Numbered from the stretch's first letter, positions 45,256 to 55,825 are shown. The stretch: 64,000 nt of DNA from Lautropia sp. SCN 69-89 (GCA_001724855.1 MEED01000022.1:1-64000), one strand, 5' to 3'. Numbers and translations are program-made. The notes: generated from the letters alone by a model not told the origin.

Positions 45256-46434
45256 TCAGTCGCTGATCGCCCCGACGAGTTGCGCGCGGCTGCGCGGGGC
45301 CTTCGACGCGATCATCGCCGTGGCGGCCTCGATCTGGCCCCACGTGTTCCACAGCAGCACGCCGCGAACCCGGCCCTCGCGCAGGTAGTAGACCACTCCC
45401 TTCCGGAAGGGTTCCTTCCAGTCCTCGACGACGTCGAGCCGCGAATCGAGCTCGCCCACCGCCTCGTAGCCGAGGTCGAAGAGATCGGAGTAGAAGAACG
45501 GCAGGTGGTGGTACGGTTCGGTCCGCCCGGCCATGTTGCGTCCGGCCACGCCCCCCATCGTGTTGGCGTTGTCTTCGTGCTCGAGGCGCAGGCGGCGATC
45601 CAGGACGGGACTGTAGAAGCTGGCAACGTCGCCCGCGGCAAGGATGTCGGGATGGCCGGTGCGCAGGTACTCGTCGACCACGATGCCGTTGTCGACGGCC
45701 AGCCCGGCCGATTGCGCCAGCCCGACCTCCGGAACGATGCCGATGCCGGCCACCACCGCATCGGCCGACACCTCGGTCGTGCCGGTCGACAGCGCGATGC
45801 GCGCGCCGTCCCTGCGCAGGCCGCTCACCGACTGGCCGGGCAGGACGGTCACCGACCTTTCCCGGAAGTAAGCGTCGAGAAAAGCCGACAGGCCGCGGGG
45901 ATAGATGCGCGCGCCGATGCCCTCCTCGGGAAATACCATCGTGACGCGCTTGCCGTACATGGCCAGCGCCGCGGCGATCTCCGAGCCGATGAAGCCTCCG
46001 CCGATCACTGCAAAGCTCGCCCCACCATCGGCGAGCTCGCGCAGCCGAAGGTAGTCATCGAGCGTGCGGAAGTAGATCGTGCCTTCGTCGGCAAAGGGCA
46101 GGCGCCGGGGCGCACCGCCGGTGGCCAGCAGGAGCTTCTCCCAGCCATGAACGTTTCCCGCATCGTCGGTGACCGTCTTCTTCGCCGCATCGAGCGCCAC
46201 GACCCGTTTGCCGAGGTGGAGTTCCACACCGGGGCCGGCGACATCGCGCGAGAGGGCCGCCACGGTCTTCTGGCCGGTCCACAGCGCCTTGGAAAGCGGC
46301 GGGCGATCGTAGGGGGCGTGCTTCTCCGCGCAGATGACGGCGATGCTGCCGTGCGGATCGACCTCGCGGATGCCGCCGACCGCGGCCGCGGCGGCCATGC
46401 CGCCGCCGACGATCACGTACTTGTGTGGCTTCAT
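45256..46434 (-). CDS. FAD-dependent NAD(P)H oxidoreductase (ferredoxin reductase / AIF-like)
   Basis: The 392-residue flavoprotein starts KYVIVGGGMAAAAAVGGIRE, the FAD dinucleotide fold. It continues APYDRPPLSKALW, LLLATGGAPRRLPF, and a second nucleotide fold SFAVIGGGFIGSEIAAALAMYGKRVTMVFPE. It ends the core with GHPDILAAGDVASFYSPVL. The last 120 residues, including EDNANTMGGVAGRNMAG and LPFFYSDLFDLGYEAVG, match the AIF-type C-terminal domain. The electron acceptor is unknown and no Rieske or ferredoxin gene adjoins it. The ATG at 46434 follows AAGAGGTG. The 46435-46635 stretch has no further gene. Confidence 0.9.
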   Translation of the reverse strand: MKPHKYVIVGGGMAAAAAVGGIREVDPHGSIAVICAEKHAPYDRPPLSKALWTGQKTVAALSRDVAGPGVELHLGKRVVALDAAKKTVTDDAGNVHGWEKLLLATGGAPRRLPFADEGTIYFRTLDDYLRLRELADGGASFAVIGGGFIGSEIAAALAMYGKRVTMVFPEEGIGARIYPRGLSAFLDAYFRERSVTVLPGQSVSGLRRDGARIALSTGTTEVSADAVVAGIGIVPEVGLAQSAGLAVDNGIVVDEYLRTGHPDILAAGDVASFYSPVLDRRLRLEHEDNANTMGGVAGRNMAGRTEPYHHLPFFYSDLFDLGYEAVGELDSRLDVVEDWKEPFRKGVVYYLREGRVRGVLLWNTWGQIEAATAMIASKAPRSRAQLVGAISD

Positions 46435-46635
46435 CGGGCACCTCTTCACGTGGTGCCCGCGGCTCGCAGCGTCCTTCGCCCCGAGCCGCGGGCGCACGAA
46501 CCACTATAGAGCCCGCTCGTGCAGCCTGCCATCGGCAGGTCTGGGCACGCGATGTCGGGAAACCTTGACCCGGAGCACCTGAAGCGGCGGCTTCGGGACT
46601 ACGCGGCCAGGCAACGGATGAAGGATCGAGGGAAC

Positions 46636-46728
46636 TGGCGGAGACGGAGGGATTCGAACCCTCGATGCAGTTTTTGGCCGCATGCTCCCTTAGCAGGGGA
46701 GTGCCTTCGACCTCTCGGCCACGTCTCC
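46636..46728 (-). tRNA. tRNA-Ser (anticodon GCU)
   Basis: On the minus strand the acceptor arms GGAGACG and CGTCTCC pair, followed by G and an encoded CCA. The D arm begins TGGCCGAGAGG, the anticodon loop reads CTGCTAA (anticodon GCU), and a long variable arm precedes GGTTCGAATCC, the T loop. The length of 93 bases with CCA is normal for serine tRNA. It lies just downstream of lysC on the same strand, as in many Burkholderiales. Confidence 0.96.
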
Positions 46729-46811
46729 GGGCTTGGCGCGATTGTACCGCAGCCCATCGCCCGGCCGGAGTCCGCCGGGCGGCAAGCGATTGGCGCCCCG
46801 GGGTGCGCCGA

Positions 46812-48080
46812 TCAGGCGTCGCGCGCGCCCGCCGGCTGGTCGAGGCCGAACGCCTTGTGCAGCGCCCTCACCGCCAGCTCCATGTACTTGTCTTCGATCA
46901 CCACCGAGATCTTGATCTCGCTGGTGGAGATCATCTGGATGTTGATGCCCTCTTCGGACAGCGTGCGGAACATCTCGCTGGCGATGCCCACGTGCGAGCG
47001 CATGCCGATGCCCACGGCCGAGACCTTGCAGATCTTCGGGTCGCCGACGATGTCGCCGGCCTTGATCACCTCGCGCACCTTGCCGTTGAGTACGTCGAGC
47101 GCCCTCTGGTACTCGTTGCGGTTCACGGTGAACGAGAAGTCGGTCATGCCGCCGACGCTCTGGTTCTGGATGATCATGTCGACGTCGATGTTGGCGTCGG
47201 CGATCGGCCCGAGGATCTGGAACGCGATGCCGGGCCGGTCGGGCACGTTCATCACGGTGATCTTGGCTTCGTCGCGGCTGAATGCGATCCCGGAGATGAC
47301 CGCCTGTTCCATGCTTGCGTCTTCCTCGAAGGTGATCAGGGTGCCTGAATTGGCCTCGACCTGCAGCGGGATTTCCGGCGGCGTGAGGCTCGAGAGCACG
47401 CGCGTCTTGACGTGGTACTTGCCGGCGAACTCCACCGAGCGGATCTGCAGCACCTTCGAGCCCAGGCTCGCCATCTCGAGCATTTCCTCGAAGGTGATGC
47501 GCTCGAGGCGCCGCGCCTCGGGGACGACGCGCGGGTCGGTGGTGTAGACGCCATCGACGTCGGTGTAGATCAGGCACTCGTCGGCCTTCAGAGCCGCGGC
47601 GATCGCCACCGCGGAGGTGTCCGAGCCGCCTCGGCCCAGCGTGGTCACGTTGCCGAGCTCGTCGATGCCCTGGAATCCGGTGACGATGACCACGCGACCG
47701 GCGTCGAGGTCTGCGCGCACGCGAGCGTCGTCGATCGACACGATGCGGGCCTTGGTATAGGCGCTGTCGGTGCGCACCGGCACCTGCCAGCCGGTGTAGC
47801 TGACCGCGTCGGTGCCCAGCGCCTTGAGCGCCATCGCGAGCAGCCCGACCGACACCTGTTCGCCGGTGGAGGCGATCATGTCGAGTTCGCGCGGGTCGGG
47901 CTGGGGCTGGATCTCGCGCGCCAGCGCAATCAGCCGGTTGGTCTCGCCCGACATCGCCGAGGGCACGACCACCATGCGATGGCCTGCGGCGCGCCACTTG
48001 GCGACGCGGCGGGCCACGTTCTGGATGCGCTCGACCGAGCCCATCGAGGTGCCGCCGTACTTGTGAACGATCAGTGCCAT
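46812..48080 (-). CDS. lysC: Aspartate kinase
   Basis: The 422-residue enzyme phosphorylates aspartate, the first step to lysine, threonine and methionine. It has the amino-acid-kinase start IVHKYGGTSMGSVERI, then STGEQVSVGLLAMAL, LGRGGSDTSAVAIAAAL and YTDVDGVYTTDPRVV. Two ACT domains follow (ITVMNVPDRPGIAFQILGPIADANIDVD and VSAVGIGMRSHVGIASEMFRTLSEEGINI) that bind lysine/threonine for feedback control. The ATG at 48080 is the obvious start. It is last in the cysS-to-lysC run. Confidence 0.96.
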   Translation of the reverse strand: MALIVHKYGGTSMGSVERIQNVARRVAKWRAAGHRMVVVPSAMSGETNRLIALAREIQPQPDPRELDMIASTGEQVSVGLLAMALKALGTDAVSYTGWQVPVRTDSAYTKARIVSIDDARVRADLDAGRVVIVTGFQGIDELGNVTTLGRGGSDTSAVAIAAALKADECLIYTDVDGVYTTDPRVVPEARRLERITFEEMLEMASLGSKVLQIRSVEFAGKYHVKTRVLSSLTPPEIPLQVEANSGTLITFEEDASMEQAVISGIAFSRDEAKITVMNVPDRPGIAFQILGPIADANIDVDMIIQNQSVGGMTDFSFTVNRNEYQRALDVLNGKVREVIKAGDIVGDPKICKVSAVGIGMRSHVGIASEMFRTLSEEGINIQMISTSEIKISVVIEDKYMELAVRALHKAFGLDQPAGARDA

Positions 48081-48130
48081 GATTGCCGGAGGATGGCGCG
48101 GCCGAGGGGCGGGCCGCGAAAAACCCGAAA

Positions 48131-49552
48131 TTATACGGCAGGCCCCGACTCGAACCCGGCGCTGCGCGGGTCGCCGAGGTCGTCCGGGCGCCAGTGCAGG
48201 CGCACCCGCTCGCCCTCGACGGGCGGCTCCGACGCGTCCATGCCGAGGCCGGCGGCGTAGATCAGGCGCTCGCCGGCGAACACCGCCGGCAGCGCGGCGC
48301 GCAACCAGGGCGGCACGCCGCGCTCCTGGTACAGGTTCTTCAGCGTGCGGCTGGGGCCACCCGGGCGCGGCCGCAGTCGCGCGCCTGCAGGCGACGAGCG
48401 GATCTCGAGCGGCTGCGCGGCCAGCCAGGCAGCGCCCACCGCGCCGGGCTCGTCGCTCGCGCGCACCGACAGGCGCCCTGCCCAGCCGGGCAGCTCGATC
48501 ACCGCTTCGCCGCGCCAGCGCAGCGCCACCGGCGGCGGCGGGTCGCGGCGCCAGTCGCGCGCGTCGGCGGGTTCGGCCGCGATGCGGTCGCGGTAGCGGC
48601 GAAAGCGCAGCGGCGCGACTTCGACGCTCGCGCTGGCCGACCCTCCGAGCAGCATCTGCGCGACCCATTGCGCCAGCCGCGCCTGCGTGGGCATCGGCAG
48701 ACCCAGCAGGCGGAACCATTCGCGCACCGCCTCGTTGCGGCGAAGCGGCGGCAGCGCGGCCAGCGTGCAACGGTCGAGCGCGCGCAGGTCGACCGTCATG
48801 CCCGCGGCCTGAAGGTCGGCCGCCGCCGCAGCGCGCAGCGCCTGCCCGGTTTCGCGCAGCAGCGCGGCGCTGCGCAGCACATTGTCGCGCAGGCCCGGCA
48901 CCGCGGCGGCGAGCGCCGGCAGCACCCTCGCGCGCAGCGTCGTGCGCAACAAGGCCTCGTCCGCATTCATCGGGTCTTCGACCCAATGCAGCTCGCGCGC
49001 CTTCGCACAGGCGTCGATGCAGTCGCGGCCCACGCCGAGCAGCGGCCGCAGCAGCCATCCTGCGGGGCGATGCTCGGCCGGCGCCATGCCGCCGAGCGCC
49101 TCGGGGCCGCTACCGCGTGCGAGCCGCATGAACACCGTCTCGACCTGGTCATCGGCATGGTGCGCGGTGAGCAGCGCATCGGCGCGGCAGCGCGCGAGCG
49201 CCGCCCACAGCGCCGCGTAGCGGGCCTCGCGCGCCCACGCCTCGATGTTCTCGCCGCGCACGGGCGCCGGGCCCAGCCGGGTGTGGCCGAAGCGCACGCC
49301 GTAACGGGCGGCTTCGCGCTCGCACCAGGCGAGCCATCGGTCGGCGTCGGGCTGCAGGCCGTGGTGCACGTGCCAGGCCACCAGCTGCGCCGGCCCGCGC
49401 AGGCGAACGAGCGCGTCGAGCAGCACGGTGGAATCTCGCCCGCCGCTGAACGCAACGAGCAAGGTCGAACGATCGGGAAGCCGACCCAGCGCCTCGGCGA
49501 GCGCCGCGTCGACCGGGGCCTCAGCCCTGCCCGATCTCCTTGAACTTGCCAT
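48131..49552 (-). CDS. tilS: tRNA(Ile)-lysidine synthetase
   Basis: The 473-residue enzyme converts C34 of tRNA-Ile(CAU) to lysidine so that it reads AUA. The PP-loop motif is [17 protein letters not shown], followed by [40 protein letters not shown] and GWLLRPLL. The C-terminal domain includes [23 protein letters not shown]. The ATG at 49552 lies 32 bases inside the end of accA; a later start is possible, because the PP-loop only begins at about residue 33. Confidence 0.95.
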   Translation of the reverse strand: MASSRRSGRAEAPVDAALAEALGRLPDRSTLLVAFSGGRDSTVLLDALVRLRGPAQLVAWHVHHGLQPDADRWLAWCEREAARYGVRFGHTRLGPAPVRGENIEAWAREARYAALWAALARCRADALLTAHHADDQVETVFMRLARGSGPEALGGMAPAEHRPAGWLLRPLLGVGRDCIDACAKARELHWVEDPMNADEALLRTTLRARVLPALAAAVPGLRDNVLRSAALLRETGQALRAAAAADLQAAGMTVDLRALDRCTLAALPPLRRNEAVREWFRLLGLPMPTQARLAQWVAQMLLGGSASASVEVAPLRFRRYRDRIAAEPADARDWRRDPPPPVALRWRGEAVIELPGWAGRLSVRASDEPGAVGAAWLAAQPLEIRSSPAGARLRPRPGGPSRTLKNLYQERGVPPWLRAALPAVFAGERLIYAAGLGMDASEPPVEGERVRLHWRPDDLGDPRSAGFESGPAV

Positions 49553-50489
49553 AGTGCATGATGCGCTCGTGCCGCTGCTTGATCAGCTCCTTCGGGCTCG
49601 TGCCCTGGAACTGGCGCAGCGCGTCGGAGAGCGCTCGCTTGAGCAGTTGCGCCATGTGCGCCGGGTCGCGGTGCGCGCCGCCCACCGGCTCGCTGATGAT
49701 GCGGTCGATCAGGCCCAGCGCCTTCAGGCGATGCGCGGTGATGCCCAGCGTCTCGGCGGCCTCGGGCGCCTGCGCGGCGCTCTTCCACAGGATCGCTGCG
49801 CAGCCCTCGGGCGAGATCACCGAGTAGATCGCGTATTGGAGCATCAGCGTCACGTCACCCACCGCGATCGCCAGCGCGCCGCCCGAGCCGCCCTCGCCGA
49901 TCACCGTGGTGATGATCGGTACCTTCAGCGCCGCCATCTCGTACAGGTTGCGGCCGATCGCCTCGGACTGGTTGCGCTCTTCGGCACCGATGCCGGGAAA
50001 CGCGCCGGGGGTGTCGACGAAGGTGAGCAGCGGCAATTCGAATTTCTCGGCGAGCTTCATCAGCCGCAGCGCCTTGCGATAGCCCTCGGGTCGCGGCATG
50101 CCGAAGTTGCGGTAGCCGCGCTCCTTGGTGTCGCGGCCTTTCTGGTGGCCGATCACCATCACCGGCTGGCCGTTGAATCGCGCCGGCCCGCCGACGATCG
50201 CCGGGTCGTCGGCGAACTCGCGATCGCCGTGCAGTTCGTGGAAGTCGGTGAAGATCGCCTGCACGTAGTCGAGCGTGTAGGGCCGCTGCGGATGGCGCGC
50301 CACCATCGCCACCTGCCACGGCGTGAGCTTCGCGTAGGTGTCCTTGAGCAGCGAATGGCTCTTCTTCTCCAGCCGCGCGACCTCTTCGGCGATGTCCACC
50401 GCCGAATCTTCCTGCGCGAAACGCAAGGCCTCGATCTTCTGTTCGAGATCGGCCACCGATTGCTCGAAGTCGAGAAATGTGGTCTTCAT
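49521..50489 (-). CDS. accA: Acetyl-CoA carboxylase carboxyltransferase subunit alpha
   Basis: The 322-residue subunit transfers carboxyl from biotin to acetyl-CoA, with AccD, in fatty-acid synthesis. It begins [20 protein letters not shown] and contains [64 protein letters not shown] and [15 protein letters not shown]. The length is normal. It abuts the AlkA-type gene (1-base overlap) and overlaps tilS. Confidence 0.97.
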   Translation of the reverse strand: MKTTFLDFEQSVADLEQKIEALRFAQEDSAVDIAEEVARLEKKSHSLLKDTYAKLTPWQVAMVARHPQRPYTLDYVQAIFTDFHELHGDREFADDPAIVGGPARFNGQPVMVIGHQKGRDTKERGYRNFGMPRPEGYRKALRLMKLAEKFELPLLTFVDTPGAFPGIGAEERNQSEAIGRNLYEMAALKVPIITTVIGEGGSGGALAIAVGDVTLMLQYAIYSVISPEGCAAILWKSAAQAPEAAETLGITAHRLKALGLIDRIISEPVGGAHRDPAHMAQLLKRALSDALRQFQGTSPKELIKQRHERIMHYGKFKEIGQG

Positions 50490-51106
50490 CAGTACTCCAC
50501 CGGCAGCGGATCGAGGCTGCGCCACAGGTACCAGGTGGCGACGGTGCGCCACGGACGCCAGGTCTCCCCGATCGCGCGTGCCTCGTCTCGCGAAACCTTC
50601 TGCCCGTCCCGATAGTTGGTTCCGATGCCCCGCAGCAGGCCGATGTCGTCGACGGGATAGACGTCGGGGCGCAGCAGATTAAAGATCAGGAACATCTCCG
50701 CTGTCCAGCGCCCTATGCCGCGCACGCAACAGAGCTCGTCGATGATCGCCTCGTCGTCGGCCTGCGGCCAGCGGGCCGGATCGACCTCGCCGTTGACGAA
50801 GCGGACGGCCAGGTCCTTGAGGTATTCGGCCTTGCGACCCGACAGGCCGCAGGCGCGCAGCGTGGCCGGGCGCATTCGCGCGACCCGCGCCGGCGCGACC
50901 TCGCCCGCCCTGCCCGCGAAACGCTCCCAGACCGATTGCGCCGCCTTGACCGAGATCTGCTGGCCGACGATCGAGCGCGCCAGCGTCTGGAACGCGTCGC
51001 CGCGCGAGACCAGGTGCGCCGGCCCGCAGGCCCGGATGATCCGGCCCATCGTGCGATCGCGCCGCGCAAGCGCCCTGCAGGCGTCGTCCCAGTAGTCGGG
51101 CTTCAT
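50489..51106 (-). CDS. DNA-3-methyladenine glycosylase II (HhH-GPD, AlkA family)
   Basis: The 205-residue protein excises alkylated purines to start base-excision repair. It has [19 protein letters not shown]. The helix-hairpin-helix is [18 protein letters not shown], and the catalytic aspartate lies in [12 protein letters not shown]. It lacks the extra N-terminal domain of E. coli AlkA and matches the shorter form common in Burkholderiales. It is located between the DUF6352-like gene and accA, overlapping both neighbours by single bases. Confidence 0.93.
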   Translation of the reverse strand: MKPDYWDDACRALARRDRTMGRIIRACGPAHLVSRGDAFQTLARSIVGQQISVKAAQSVWERFAGRAGEVAPARVARMRPATLRACGLSGRKAEYLKDLAVRFVNGEVDPARWPQADDEAIIDELCCVRGIGRWTAEMFLIFNLLRPDVYPVDDIGLLRGIGTNYRDGQKVSRDEARAIGETWRPWRTVATWYLWRSLDPLPVEY

Positions 51107-52149
51107 CAGTGCCCGCGCAGCGGCAGGTTGAACAGCAGGTTCTGCGGCTTCATCCTGAGCACCCCCTGCTCGTCGGCGGCCAGTGCCAGGTAGACCGGCT
51201 TGCCGGCCACCGCCGGATCCTGGTCTTCGAGCCGCTCGAAATCGAGCCGCATCAGCAGCAGGATGCGCCGCAGCTCGTCGGGCGAAAGCCCCTGCTCGCG
51301 ATACAGCCTGTCGAGCAGCGCGGAGGCCTGCGCGTCGAGTCCGACGTGCCAACGCCAGCGCGCATCGTCGATCGACGAGAGCGTGGCCACGCGCACCGGC
51401 ACGCCGAGCAGGTGCCCGATCCAGCGCCGCACCAGGTCGCACAGCATGGCCGACGCGGTGCGCCCGTGCGTGATCTCGACCGCGAAGTCGTGGCGCTCGT
51501 CGCGCCCGAAATACGCGGCCGCGTTGACGCGGTCGATCACCTCGAGATCGGTTTCGGCGCCGGCGGTCTTCGTGCGCACGTTGGCCTGCGCAAGCAGCCG
51601 GCCGATGCTTCCGAGGCCCGGATCGCCGGCGCGCGACTCGACCGTTTCGAGGTCGGCAAGCACGACGCGACTGTCGACCAGCGACACGCGCTGCTCGCGA
51701 AACCACAGCTCGGCCACCCGCAGCAGCAGGCCGTCCTCGCTGTCGGCCAGCATGTGGTGCACGATGATCTGCGCAAGCTGCTCGACGAACAGCGGCGGCA
51801 CGTCGATGCGCCCGCTGTGCTGTGCGTCGGCGAAGATCGCCACGTAGGCCGCCTGCAGGTTCGGGGCGGCGAGCAGCCGCTCGCGAAAGCGCAGGAACAG
51901 CCGCCAGTTCTCGCGCGCGTCGGCGTCGGCGATTGCATCGGGCCCGCCGCCCGCGGCACCGTCGAGCGCGCGTCGCGGCTCGGCCACGAGCGACGCGTGC
52001 AGCGCCCGTTCGGCCGCGCATGATTCGTCGATCGGCGCGAGCTCGGGGCGCTCGAGATAGGCGCGCAGGAACGCGTCGGTGACCTGCAGGCCGCCGTGCT
52101 CGTCGACGTCGAGCAGCGCCAGCCCCGAATGGATCCAGAACGGCTTCAT
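51106..52149 (-). CDS. Conserved hypothetical protein (DUF6352-like)
   Basis: The 347-residue cytoplasmic protein begins MKPFWIHSGLALLDVDEHGG, followed by VTDAFLRAYLERPELAPIDESCAAERALHASL, and ends with VLRMKPQNLLFNLPLRGH. I recall this pattern from an uncharacterised Burkholderiales family annotated DUF6352, often in this position near cysS and accA. No catalytic motif is evident. The central part (QLAQIIVHHMLADSEDGLLLRVAELWFREQRV) looks helical. It overlaps the glycosylase start by one base. Confidence 0.78.
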   Translation of the reverse strand: MKPFWIHSGLALLDVDEHGGLQVTDAFLRAYLERPELAPIDESCAAERALHASLVAEPRRALDGAAGGGPDAIADADARENWRLFLRFRERLLAAPNLQAAYVAIFADAQHSGRIDVPPLFVEQLAQIIVHHMLADSEDGLLLRVAELWFREQRVSLVDSRVVLADLETVESRAGDPGLGSIGRLLAQANVRTKTAGAETDLEVIDRVNAAAYFGRDERHDFAVEITHGRTASAMLCDLVRRWIGHLLGVPVRVATLSSIDDARWRWHVGLDAQASALLDRLYREQGLSPDELRRILLLMRLDFERLEDQDPAVAGKPVYLALAADEQGVLRMKPQNLLFNLPLRGH

Positions 52150-52192
52150 GCCGCGGGCGACCGTCCCGGCGAACGCGGCGCGGCGGCGCGGC

Positions 52193-53647
52193 TCACGAGC
52201 GCCGCCAGACGGTGCCGGCGGGCGTGTCCTCGAGGACGATGCCCTGCGCGGTGAGTTCGCCGCGGATGCGGTCGGCGGTAGCGAAATCGCGCGCCTTCTT
52301 CGCCGCGGCGCGGGCGGCGATCATCGCGTCGATCGCCGCATCGTCGGGTGCGCCGGCGCCGGCCTGCGCCGCGTCGCTGCCGTGCAGGCCGCTGCGCTTG
52401 ACTTCGGACGGTGCACGCCCGAGCAGGCCGAGCACCCCGCCGAGCCGGCGCAGCCGCGCCTCGAGCGCGCGCACCTGCGCGGCGGCATCGGCGCCGCCCG
52501 CGCCCGATGCGGCGCGCGCGCGGTTCAGTTCGCTCGCGAGATCGAACAGCACCGACAGCGCCACCGGCGTGTTGAAGTCGTCGTCCATCGCTTCGCGAAA
52601 GCGTGCCGCATGCGGCTCGTCCCAGTCGATCGGGGCGGCGTCGGGCTGCGCGGCCGCGCCTTCGTCCGAGAGCGCTCCGTAGAGCCGCAACAGGGCCTGG
52701 CGCGCGTCTTCGAGGTGCGCATCGGAGTAGTTGAGCGGGCTGCGGTAGTGCGCGCGCAGGATGAACAGGCGCACCACCTCGGCATCGAACTTCTTCAGCA
52801 CCTCGCGGATCGTGAAGAAGTTGCCGAGCGACTTCGACATCTTCTCGTCGTCGACGCGCACGAAGCCGTTGTGCATCCAGTAGCGCACGAAGCGGCAGTT
52901 CAGCGCGCCTTCGCTCTGCGCGATCTCGTTCTCGTGGTGCGGGAACTGCAGGTCGGCGCCGCCGCCGTGAATGTCGATCGTCTTGCCCAGCAGGCTGGTG
53001 GCCATTGCCGAGCATTCGATGTGCCAGCCCGGTCGCCCGAGGCCGTAGCGCGACTCCCACTTCGCCTCGTCCGGCTCGTCGGCCTTGGCCGCCTTCCAGA
53101 GCACGAAGTCGAGCGGATCCTGCTTGGCGTCGTCGACCGCGACGCGCTCGCCGGCGCGCAGGTCGTCGAGCGACTTGCCCGACAGCCGACCGTAGCCCGC
53201 AAACTTGCGCACCGCGTAGTTGACGTCGCCGTCGCCGGCGCGGTAGGCCAGCCCGTTCTTCTCGAGCAGGTCGATCAGCCCGAGCATCTGCGGCACGTAT
53301 TGCGTGGCGCGCGGCTCGTGGTCGGGACGCTCGACGCCCAGCGCGTCGCCGTCTTCGTGCATCGCGCGGATGAAGCGCCCCGTGAGTTGCGCGATGGTCT
53401 CGCCGTTTTCCACTGCGCGGCGGATGATCTTGTCGTCGATGTCGGTGATGTTGCGCACATAGGTGAGCCGGTAGCCCGAGGCGCGCAGCCAGCGCTGCAC
53501 CACGTCGAACACCACCAGCACCCGCGCGTGGCCGACGTGGCACCAGTCGTAGACCGTCATGCCGCAGACGTACATGCGCACCTTGCCCGGCTCGAGCGGA
53601 ACGAATTCTTCCTTGCTGCGCGTGAGCGAGTTGTAGAGTCGGAGCAT
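52193..53647 (-). CDS. cysS: Cysteinyl-tRNA synthetase
   Basis: This is a 484-residue class I synthetase. It has the zinc-binding region with [21 protein letters not shown] (HIGH-like HVGH), [29 protein letters not shown], and [22 protein letters not shown]. The KMSKS loop is [17 protein letters not shown]-terminal DALR domain and the usual [19 protein letters not shown] tail follow. The length is normal. It is first of the minus-strand run and divergent from the TPR gene at 53739. Confidence 0.97.
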   Translation of the reverse strand: MLRLYNSLTRSKEEFVPLEPGKVRMYVCGMTVYDWCHVGHARVLVVFDVVQRWLRASGYRLTYVRNITDIDDKIIRRAVENGETIAQLTGRFIRAMHEDGDALGVERPDHEPRATQYVPQMLGLIDLLEKNGLAYRAGDGDVNYAVRKFAGYGRLSGKSLDDLRAGERVAVDDAKQDPLDFVLWKAAKADEPDEAKWESRYGLGRPGWHIECSAMATSLLGKTIDIHGGGADLQFPHHENEIAQSEGALNCRFVRYWMHNGFVRVDDEKMSKSLGNFFTIREVLKKFDAEVVRLFILRAHYRSPLNYSDAHLEDARQALLRLYGALSDEGAAAQPDAAPIDWDEPHAARFREAMDDDFNTPVALSVLFDLASELNRARAASGAGGADAAAQVRALEARLRRLGGVLGLLGRAPSEVKRSGLHGSDAAQAGAGAPDDAAIDAMIAARAAAKKARDFATADRIRGELTAQGIVLEDTPAGTVWRRS

Positions 53648-53738
53648 GGGTCGGAGCCGGTCGGATCGCCGCGCGCGCCCGGCCGCAGGGCGCGAGGCCG
53701 CGGGCGGCCGGCAGGGCTCGATTGGCTAGAATGCGCGG

Positions 53739-54428
53739 ATGCGATCGAGTATAGCAGCGTCGACCCTGCTTTTCGCCGCCCTCGCCGTGTGGGGCGCGCC
53801 GGCGGTACAGGCGCAGGACGCCGCCAGGCCAGCCGCCGCCATGGAACCCGCGGCGGCGGCGCCGGGAACCGCCGCCACGCCGGCCGGCGGACCCCGCGCC
53901 GCCACCGCCGCGCTCGAATCCGCGCGCAAGCTGTTCGCCGAGCATCGCAACGACGAAGCGCTCGCGGCGATCGACGCCGGCCTGAAGGCCACGCCGAACG
54001 ACCTCCAGTTGCGCTTCGAGCGCGGCGTGGTGCTCGCCGACAGCGGCCGCACCGACGACGCGATCGAAGTCTTCGAGGCGCTCACGCAGGAATTCCCCGA
54101 GTTGCCCGAGCCGCACAACAACCTGGCCGCCCTGTACGCGGCGCGCGGCGAACTCGACCGCGCGCGCGCGGCGCTCGAAGACGCGGTGCGCGCGCTGCCC
54201 TCGTACTCGCTCGCCAACGAGAATCTCGGCGACATCCACCTGCGGCTGGCCGAGCGCGCCTACCAGCGGGCCGTGCAGGCCGATGCGGGCAATCGCGCCG
54301 CGCGCGGCAAGCTCGCGCTGGCCCGCGAACTGATCTCGAAGGTCTCGCCCACCGGCAACCGCCCGGCGGTCGCGCCCGCACCGGCGGCACCTGCCGTTCC
54401 CGCTTCACGTCCCCCTCGGAGCCCATGA
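53739..54428 (+). CDS. TPR-repeat protein, exported
   Basis: The 229-residue protein has a signal peptide (IAASTLLFAALAVWGAPAVQA) and an Ala/Pro-rich linker. At least three tetratricopeptide units follow: ESARKLFAEHRNDEALAAIDAGLKATPND, DLQLRFERGVVLADSGRTDDAIEVFEALTQEFPELPEPHNNLAALYAARGELDRARAALEDAVRA, and a last partial unit. It probably acts as a periplasmic scaffold. It overlaps ppiB by 4 bases, a neighbour pair that is common in Burkholderiales. Confidence 0.88.
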   Translation: MRSSIAASTLLFAALAVWGAPAVQAQDAARPAAAMEPAAAAPGTAATPAGGPRAATAALESARKLFAEHRNDEALAAIDAGLKATPNDLQLRFERGVVLADSGRTDDAIEVFEALTQEFPELPEPHNNLAALYAARGELDRARAALEDAVRALPSYSLANENLGDIHLRLAERAYQRAVQADAGNRAARGKLALARELISKVSPTGNRPAVAPAPAAPAVPASRPPRSP

Positions 54429-55024
54429 TGTTCAGAAAACTGCCGCTGATCGGCGCACTCGTCATCGCCCTGTCCGCCGTGCCCGATGGCGCGGGCGCCG
54501 CGCCCAATCCGCAGGTGCTGGTGAAGACTTCGATGGGCGAGTTCGTGATCGAGCTCTATCCCGACAAGGCTCCGCTCAGCGTGGCGAACTTCCTTCAATA
54601 CGTGAACGACGGCTTCTACGCCGGCACGATCTTCCACCGCGTGATCGGCAGCTTCATGATCCAGGGCGGCGGCTTCACCGCCGATCTGTACAAGGGCCAG
54701 ATGAGGCCCAAGCCCACGCGCGCGCCCATCGCGATCGAATCGCGCAACGGCCTGAAGAACGACACCGGCTGGGTCGCGATGGCCCGCACCGCCGACCCGA
54801 ACTCGGCGACCAGCCAGTTCTTCATCAACGTGGTCGACAACGCCGGCCTGAACCATCCGCAACCCGATGGCCACGGCTACGCGGTCTTCGGCAAGGTGGT
54901 GAGCGGCATGGACGTCGTGAACGCGATCCGCAAGGTGCGCACCGGCTCGGTCGGTCCCTACCAGGACGTGCCGGTGGACGCCGTGGTCATCGACTCGATG
55001 GCCGTCATCGGCGGCGGCAAGTGA
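54425..55024 (+). CDS. ppiB: Peptidyl-prolyl cis-trans isomerase, cyclophilin type, periplasmic
   Basis: The 199-residue protein has a signal peptide (KLPLIGALVIALSAVPDGAGA). A cyclophilin domain follows: VLVKTSMGEFVIELYPDKAPLSVANFLQYV, IFHRVIGSFMIQGGGFT with the catalytic Arg and Phe/Gln region, and NSATSQFFINVVDNAGLN. It speeds prolyl isomerisation of exported proteins. An ATGATG gives two possible starts (54425 or 54428). It overlaps lpxH at its stop. Confidence 0.93.
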   Translation: MMFRKLPLIGALVIALSAVPDGAGAAPNPQVLVKTSMGEFVIELYPDKAPLSVANFLQYVNDGFYAGTIFHRVIGSFMIQGGGFTADLYKGQMRPKPTRAPIAIESRNGLKNDTGWVAMARTADPNSATSQFFINVVDNAGLNHPQPDGHGYAVFGKVVSGMDVVNAIRKVRTGSVGPYQDVPVDAVVIDSMAVIGGGK

Positions 55025-55818
55025 TCGTCGTCGGGCAGACGGCGCGCGAAGTCGCGCTGTTTTGCTCCGACATGCACCTGGGCGATCACGACCCCGCCAC
55101 CGCGGCGCTGTTTCTCGACCGGCTCGACGCGCAGGCGCACGCGGCGAGCCACCTGTTCCTGCTCGGCGACCTGTTCGAAGCCTGGGTGGGCGACGACCAG
55201 CCCGACGCAGCCGCGCAGCAGCTCATCGAGCGGCTGGCCGCGCTCGCCGCCTCCGGTGTGCGGGTGCATGCGATGCGCGGCAACCGTGACTTCCTGCTCG
55301 ACGTGGCGTTCCCCATGGCGGCGACGGCCGCGCCGCGCCCCTTCCACGCGCGCGCCGGCGCCGTGATGCTCGACGATCCGTGCACGATCACGCTGTTCGG
55401 CGAGCCGGTGCTGCTCGCGCATGGCGACGCGCAGTGCACCGACGACCTCGATTACCAGCATGCGCGCGCGCTGGCGCGCACCAGCGCGTGGCAGCGCGAC
55501 TTCCTCGCCCGACCGCTCGACGAGCGGCTGCGAATCGCCGGCGAACTGCGCGGCGAAAGCCGCCGCGTGCAGGCCGAGCGCGCAATGGGCGGCGCCGAGC
55601 CCGGCGACGTCAACCGGCAGGCGGTGGAGGCGACGATGCGTGCCGCGGGGGTACGCACGATGGTGCACGGGCACACGCACCGGCCGGCGTGCCATCGGTG
55701 GGAACTGGACGGCGTGCCGGCACGGCGCTGGGTGCTGCCGGACTGGCACGCGGGTAGTGCCGCGCGTGGCGGCTTCCTGCGGGTGGATTCCTCGGGCTGG
55801 TCGACGATCGGCTGCTGA
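55021..55818 (+). CDS. lpxH: UDP-2,3-diacylglucosamine hydrolase
   Basis: The 265-residue calcineurin-like phosphoesterase makes lipid X in the lipid A pathway. The metal-binding motifs are SDMHLGDHD, LGDLFEAWVGDD, MRGNRDFLLD, LLAHGDAQCTDD and VHGHTHRPACH, the last with the closing YxxxH-type region typical of LpxH. A GTG start at 55021 overlaps the ppiB stop. The presence of LpxH confirms a Gram-negative outer membrane with lipopolysaccharide. Confidence 0.94.
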   Translation: MIVVGQTAREVALFCSDMHLGDHDPATAALFLDRLDAQAHAASHLFLLGDLFEAWVGDDQPDAAAQQLIERLAALAASGVRVHAMRGNRDFLLDVAFPMAATAAPRPFHARAGAVMLDDPCTITLFGEPVLLAHGDAQCTDDLDYQHARALARTSAWQRDFLARPLDERLRIAGELRGESRRVQAERAMGGAEPGDVNRQAVEATMRAAGVRTMVHGHTHRPACHRWELDGVPARRWVLPDWHAGSAARGGFLRVDSSGWSTIGC

Positions 55819-55825
55819 GCCCCGC

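Noticed and set aside
41830-46509. A plus-strand open frame of 1559 codons
   Set aside because: It is antisense or out of frame to the decarboxylase, slipin, NfeD and flavoprotein genes. Its product is His/Arg/Asp-rich with no motifs, as expected of high-G+C shadow frames.
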